This document shows positions 4,921 through 8,680 of a stretch of 8,680 nt of DNA, piece by piece (within the stretch, counting starts at the first letter, position 1; each line of letters opens with the position of its first letter). A program made the translations under genes and the position numbers. Source of the stretch: Verrucomicrobiales bacterium (lineage in GTDB: Bacteria > Verrucomicrobiota > Verrucomicrobiia > Limisphaerales > UBA9464); NCBI GenBank assembly GCA_003445095.1, contig DLVS01000715.1, positions 1 to 8,680 on the forward strand, in the 5' to 3' direction. The notes under the pieces are model-generated. The model made no database searches, was not told the DNA's origin, and worked only from the letters and a program-made list of their open reading frames with translations.

Positions 4921-7548
4921 TTAGAATTTAAGCAACTCCGCTTCAGTCCAGGAGTCCTCGCGCGTGGCATTCTGTTCTCGCACGGCCTTCACCGTTTCCG
5001 CTCTGACGGCCGGCGCTGTGTGCCCCCACTCCCGACGCACGTAGGTCAAGACGTCGGCCACTTGCTGATCGTTGAGCGCTTCGGCGAATGCGGGCATGGC
5101 CAAATTCCAGGTCGTACCCTTGACGGTGACCGCATCGCGCAACCCGTGCAGGGCAATGCGAATCAGACGGGCTTCGTTGCCCAACGTCCATTCCGAATCG
5201 AGCAACGGAGGGGCGAGTCCATCTTGGCCGCGGCCGTGGGGTTGATGGCAGGCGCCACAGATGGTGGGATACAACTCCTTGCCTCGCGCGAAGCTCGCTT
5301 CTTCGTCGGAAGTAAGCGGGCGGGTGGCAGGCGCGATTGTCTGCCCAGGCTTGTTAGGCCAAACGAACAGCGGTTCCAGGCGCGCCAAGCGATCGCGGAC
5401 TTCTATAGTCGGTAGCTCACGCAATGCCGCCAACGCCCGCGGCTCGGTCGAGAACGTAATGGCTTTTACCGGAGAAGCAGTCTGGCCTGGCTTCGGTTGC
5501 GGCGGCAGGGTCGCAATCATTCCGTCTAGGAGCGCCAATTGCTGCCAATCGCCAGGTTTCTTGCTCGCCGCGAGTTCGAGCAATCGTTCGACCCGGGCAG
5601 GCTGGGCCTCGTTGACCACACATCGAGCCAGGCCCGAGACGAGTTGAACATGCCCAGGCCGCGTCGCATTGCATTCCGGATCGCCAATCAAGGCTTCCGC
5701 AAACTCCAGTTCCCGACCTCCGATACCACTCAAAGCGGCACTTAATCGGAGGGTGTCCGGCGCGCTATTCATCAAGAGAGCCCGAGTCACGGCATCAGCC
5801 GTCGGCGTTTTCATTTGTCCCAGAGTCAGCAGCAACTGCAGTTGCTCCTCCGCGGGAATGAACCCTGCGCGGCGGTAAATCAGGTTCATCGCGTCTTCTC
5901 GGTGCGGACCATTGAGGAATTGCTCAAGCAGTCGCAAAGCCGCCGACCGGATGGCGCCGTCGCTGTCGTCAAGCGCGACGCGTAACGTCTCGAGATCCAA
6001 GCGCCTGAGTCCCTCCAATGTCCACAAAGCCTGCAATCGGCCTCGCGCCGACACCTTCGCGCTTGCCCGAACCATCTCCTTCAACGCGGGAATCGCTTCC
6101 AAGTCCGCTCGCTCCACTAACATTCGCTGGGCAGTGTCACGCCAGAATCCGTTTGGATGGCCGAGTCGGTCGAGCAGTTGTTCCGTGGTCGGATTTGGCG
6201 GCAACTGGTCGACGCGCGTAATCGGCCGGTCCTGCTTCACGATTCTCCAGATCCGTCCACGATCCACGGGTTGGAACAGCTCACGCGAGGCCAGTTGTCG
6301 CCGAAGATAGCTGGTCAGATAAATCCGGTGTTGGATCAAGCCGCGGTAGAAATCGACGGCGTACAAAGCGCCATCGGGACCATTGAACAAATTCACCGGA
6401 CGAAATCGTTCGTCGGTCGAGGCAAGAAATTCCGCCCGGTCGTAGGCATTGGTGGCGGTGAGCAGGCCACCTTGGTTTATGATTCGGCTGCGGCGAATAA
6501 TGTTGGCGGTAGGTTCACATAGAAAAACGTCGCCGACGAATTCAGGTCCAAATTGGTCGCCGCGATACACCACTGGGCCGCAAGCGCCCGTGAATGTCGC
6601 CAACCGGCCGTCGGGGGTTAGTTGCCCGGGTTGATAACCGCGATTGACCCCGGGATTCACGCGGGCTGGCCAAACTCGCAGATCTTTTTCGATCTGAACA
6701 TTGGCGCCTACCGGAGACCGCAGGTTCGGATTGCGATCCAGATACGCGCTGGGAATGAGATCAGCCCGCAGAGGATCGGAGTTAGAATTATGATACAGCC
6801 TGCCGACGTCATCCTGCGACAAACCCCATTGACCGCGAAAGATCGTGTCATCCGACAGCCAGTTGGTTGGGCTTCCTTGCCAGCGATAGCGCTTCGTGTG
6901 ATTCGCGGAATAGATCCAATTATCCAACGCCCACATTAGCCCGTTGCTGGCATGTTCCGGATTTGACTTGGCACCCAACTTGGGATCGTTCTGCGTCGCG
7001 TAATCGTGAATCACCTCGACCTTTTCGTCGGCGCGCCCGTCTCCGTTCGTGTCTCGGGCGAACCAAACCTTCGGTGGCTCCGCGACCAGTGCGCCGTCCG
7101 CCAACAGCATCAAGGCCCGGGGCATTACCAAGCCATCGAGGAACACCGTTCGCGTGTCCATCCGGCCATCCCCATCGGTGTCGGTGAGGATAACAATCTG
7201 GCCTACCGGTTCGCCCTCGCCTTCACCCTCCGGGTTCCGCATGTAGCCTGTCATCTCTACCACCCAAAGTCGTCCCTGGTGATCGAACTGCAGTGCGACC
7301 GGGGACTGGATTAACGGCTCGGCCGCGACAAGTTCAACTCGGAATCCGGGCGGAACTTGGAAGGTGGCGGCCTCCTCCTGTGGGCTGAGTACCGGTGCGG
7401 GCGGAATTTGATCCGGCGGCACCACCTCGCGTTGAGTCTCTCCGGCTTTGTCACCGTTCTGAGCCCAAACAGAAATGGCCGTGGCGATAGCGATAAGAAC
7501 AGTCCTGAATCGTGACTTCCGCCTTCTCATCCGTGTGCTCCGTGTCAT
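4921..7548 (-). CDS. PVC-type secreted dehydrogenase: beta-propeller, HEAT-like repeats and C-terminal cytochrome c
   Basis: 875 residues from ATG 7548, chosen because TTGAGGAA places GAGG eight bases upstream; an in-frame GTG at 7581 lacks support. Residues 1-30 form a signal peptide (RMRRRKSRFRTVLIAIATAISVWAQ). The propeller resembles the PVC 'membrane-bound dehydrogenase' domain (residues ~60-440: FQVPPGFRVELVAAEPLIQSPVAL, GRLWVVEMTGY, LFNGPDGALYAVDFYRG). Two calcium-loop-like motifs, DTDGDGRMD (~123-131) and DTNGDGRAD (~166-174), lie in it. Residues ~450-640 are helical HEAT-like repeats (LQALWTLEGL, IRSAALRLLEQFL). The C-terminal cytochrome c domain has CGACH at 764-768 and MPAF at 818-821 as probable Met ligand. 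The likely role is periplasmic oxidation of a sugar or polyol with electrons passed to the fused haem; substrate is unknown. It is 166 bases downstream of serA on the same strand. Confidence 0.88.
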   Translation of the reverse strand: MTRSTRMRRRKSRFRTVLIAIATAISVWAQNGDKAGETQREVVPPDQIPPAPVLSPQEEAATFQVPPGFRVELVAAEPLIQSPVALQFDHQGRLWVVEMTGYMRNPEGEGEGEPVGQIVILTDTDGDGRMDTRTVFLDGLVMPRALMLLADGALVAEPPKVWFARDTNGDGRADEKVEVIHDYATQNDPKLGAKSNPEHASNGLMWALDNWIYSANHTKRYRWQGSPTNWLSDDTIFRGQWGLSQDDVGRLYHNSNSDPLRADLIPSAYLDRNPNLRSPVGANVQIEKDLRVWPARVNPGVNRGYQPGQLTPDGRLATFTGACGPVVYRGDQFGPEFVGDVFLCEPTANIIRRSRIINQGGLLTATNAYDRAEFLASTDERFRPVNLFNGPDGALYAVDFYRGLIQHRIYLTSYLRRQLASRELFQPVDRGRIWRIVKQDRPITRVDQLPPNPTTEQLLDRLGHPNGFWRDTAQRMLVERADLEAIPALKEMVRASAKVSARGRLQALWTLEGLRRLDLETLRVALDDSDGAIRSAALRLLEQFLNGPHREDAMNLIYRRAGFIPAEEQLQLLLTLGQMKTPTADAVTRALLMNSAPDTLRLSAALSGIGGRELEFAEALIGDPECNATRPGHVQLVSGLARCVVNEAQPARVERLLELAASKKPGDWQQLALLDGMIATLPPQPKPGQTASPVKAITFSTEPRALAALRELPTIEVRDRLARLEPLFVWPNKPGQTIAPATRPLTSDEEASFARGKELYPTICGACHQPHGRGQDGLAPPLLDSEWTLGNEARLIRIALHGLRDAVTVKGTTWNLAMPAFAEALNDQQVADVLTYVRREWGHTAPAVRAETVKAVREQNATREDSWTEAELLKF

Positions 7549-7556
7549 CCGTGGTT

Positions 7557-7560
7557 CCTC
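7557..7560 (-). promoter_or_regulatory. Ribosome binding site fixing the dehydrogenase start at ATG 7548
   Basis: On the - strand the sequence reads TTGAGGAACCACGGATG: GAGG with an eight-base spacer. It is the clearest Shine-Dalgarno in the window and is the reason for preferring ATG 7548 over GTG 7581 and ATG 7530. Confidence 0.55.
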
Positions 7561-7714
7561 AATTTGCGGACCTAGGTCCACGGTTTTGTTGCGGCATCCT
7601 TAAAAGTGGACGCTACCTCATGCGATTGCAACCGGGAGCCCAACACATCAGCGGTGTTTCAAAACTTCAATCCGTCCGCTCGAAATGACTCATAACACGA
7701 AGTAGCCCTGGTGA

Positions 7715-8680
7715 TCAGAGCGTAACCACTCGGGCGCTGGTAATGGCGCTATCCTGGGCCAATTCTGCCAGAGCGGCGGGCGGAGGTACGTTGTCGAGAT
7801 GCAACACAGTCAGGGCTTGTCCACCCGCGGCGTCACGCGAGAGGGACATGTTGGCGATGTTGACTCCGTGGCGTCCGAGTACCGTTCCTAAGTGGCCCAC
7901 GATTCCCGGACGATCGTGATTTCGGATCAGCAGCAGCGTTCCGTTGATCGGAATTTCGACAGGCTGACTGTAGAGGCGGACGATTCGAGGATTGTTGGGT
8001 GAACCAAAGAATGTTCCGCCGGCCGAAATCACTTTCTGCGGACCGTTGAACGCCTGCACGTGCAGCCATTCGTTGAAGGTCACCGGCTCGTCCGATTTCT
8101 TTTCCTCGATGCTAAGGCCCAGGGAGGCTGCGGCGCTGCGCACGTTTATCGTATTGATGTCCTTGATCGTTCCCTGGCTGAGAAATCCTTTGAGCACGGC
8201 CCGAGTAACCGGATCTGTTTGGGGAAGGTCCTGAGCCTTGCCGCCGAAAGTAATATGGAGGCGATCAACGGGGGCGTTGGCCAATTGGCCCAGCAGTCGG
8301 CCCAGCTTTTCGCCGAGAACCAAGTAGGGTTTGACCAACTCGTAGGTTTTGGCGTCCACGCCCGGAAGATTGATCGCGTTGCGTACCGCTCCGGTTAGCA
8401 GGAAGTCGGTAATGATTTCGGCAACTTCGAGGCCGCATTTTTCCTGCGCCTCTTCGGTGCTGGCGCCGAGGTGAGGGGTGAGGATGACGTTGGGCAGAGT
8501 GCGCAAGCGATGATCGACGGGAAGCGGTTCGACCACGAACACGTCGAGCGCCGCCGCGGCGACGCGGCCCGATTCCAGGGCCGACGTGAGGTCGGCCTCG
8601 TTGACGATCTCGCCGCGGGAACAATTGACGATGCGAACCCCGGGCTTCATGCGAGAAATGGATTCGGCGCTGATCATTCC
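7715..8680 (-). CDS. serA: D-3-phosphoglycerate dehydrogenase, C-terminal part (5' end outside the window)
   Basis: About 321 C-terminal residues of a long (about 530-residue) type of D-3-phosphoglycerate dehydrogenase, the NAD-dependent cytoplasmic enzyme that oxidises 3-phosphoglycerate at the first step of serine synthesis. The frame is open to the window edge and the residue before the first Met is Gly, giving the family's GMI segment, so the Met at 8677 is internal. Numbering from that Met: NCSRGEIVNE (catalytic Arg21), DVFVVEP (Glu50) and TPHLGASTEEAQ (His69) give the catalytic triad of the D-2-hydroxyacid dehydrogenase family. Residues ~100-235 form the allosteric substrate-binding (ASB) domain, and ~247-320 the ACT domain (LLIRNHDRPGIVGHLG, HGVNIANMSLSR) that mediates serine or related effector control. 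The N-terminal substrate and most of the nucleotide-binding region are missing. No terminator is visible in the 133 bases before the upstream dehydrogenase frame. Confidence 0.93.
   Translation of the reverse strand, partial: GMISAESISRMKPGVRIVNCSRGEIVNEADLTSALESGRVAAAALDVFVVEPLPVDHRLRTLPNVILTPHLGASTEEAQEKCGLEVAEIITDFLLTGAVRNAINLPGVDAKTYELVKPYLVLGEKLGRLLGQLANAPVDRLHITFGGKAQDLPQTDPVTRAVLKGFLSQGTIKDINTINVRSAAASLGLSIEEKKSDEPVTFNEWLHVQAFNGPQKVISAGGTFFGSPNNPRIVRLYSQPVEIPINGTLLLIRNHDRPGIVGHLGTVLGRHGVNIANMSLSRDAAGGQALTVLHLDNVPPPAALAELAQDSAITSARVVTL

Noticed and set aside
4388..4921. Minus-strand 177-codon frame overlapping the chagasin-like gene.
   Set aside because: It is an out-of-frame shadow; the chagasin frame has signal peptide and all three conserved loops.
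7568..7579. Perfect 12-bp palindrome GGACCTAGGTCC upstream of the dehydrogenase start.
   Set aside because: One or two such palindromes are expected by chance in a window of this size; no second copy or promoter context was seen.
7582..7714. Possible promoter (TTGCAA plus CACTTT) for the dehydrogenase gene on the minus strand.
   Set aside because: The -10 match is poor; I see no convincing promoter or terminator in this gap.

Overview
The window is GC-rich and reads as an accessory stretch from a bacterium of the PVC superphylum, most likely Verrucomicrobiota (Pedosphaera/Limisphaerales-like). This rests on the gene families: a large secreted beta-propeller dehydrogenase fused to a cytochrome c domain, a protein with two Planctomycete-type cytochrome c domains, a group-2 sigma-70 factor of the kind common in PVC bacteria, and mostly weak or absent Shine-Dalgarno sites. 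The taxonomic call is inference from family recognition; no rRNA is present. The first ~145 bases do not belong to this background: they are AT-rich and encode an internal piece of elongation factor Tu, joined abruptly to the rest.

Layout: (1) 2-145 (+), EF-Tu fragment; (2) junction at about 143-148; (3) 146-894 (-), N-terminal part of a secreted subtilisin/kexin-like protease, cut off just after its catalytic Asp by the junction; (4) 1102-2163 (-), sigma-70 factor; (5) 2164-2447, a divergent regulatory region with two boxes, each made of two 11-bp phased direct repeats; (6) 2448-2769 (+), a broken MerR-family regulator; (7) 2834-3556 (-), secreted di-haem cytochrome c; (8) 3703-4377 (+), a DsbA/FrnE-like thioredoxin-fold gene interrupted by one in-frame TAA; (9) 4384-4806 (-), chagasin-like protease-inhibitor lipoprotein; (10) 4921-7548 (-), PVC-type dehydrogenase/HEAT/cytochrome c protein; (11) 7715-8680 (-), C-terminal two thirds of D-3-phosphoglycerate dehydrogenase (serA), running off the right edge.

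How the parts may work together: the most system-like element is the divergent sigma-factor / MerR pair. The paired 11-bp repeats in front of both genes resemble the direct-repeat operators of B12-dependent photoreceptor regulators (CarH/LitR), which are often encoded next to a sigma factor. Here the regulator has decayed: one nonsense codon and two single-base losses in homopolymer runs, with no room for a cobalamin-binding domain before the next gene. If the sequence is right, the sigma factor has kept its operator but lost its linked repressor. The two cytochrome proteins are exported and could share periplasmic electron transfer, but nothing in the sequence ties them to each other. The interrupted DsbA-like gene is a second recent inactivation (or assembly error), explained by a 3-base tandem duplication. 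I found no defence island, CRISPR array, transposase, tRNA or rRNA.
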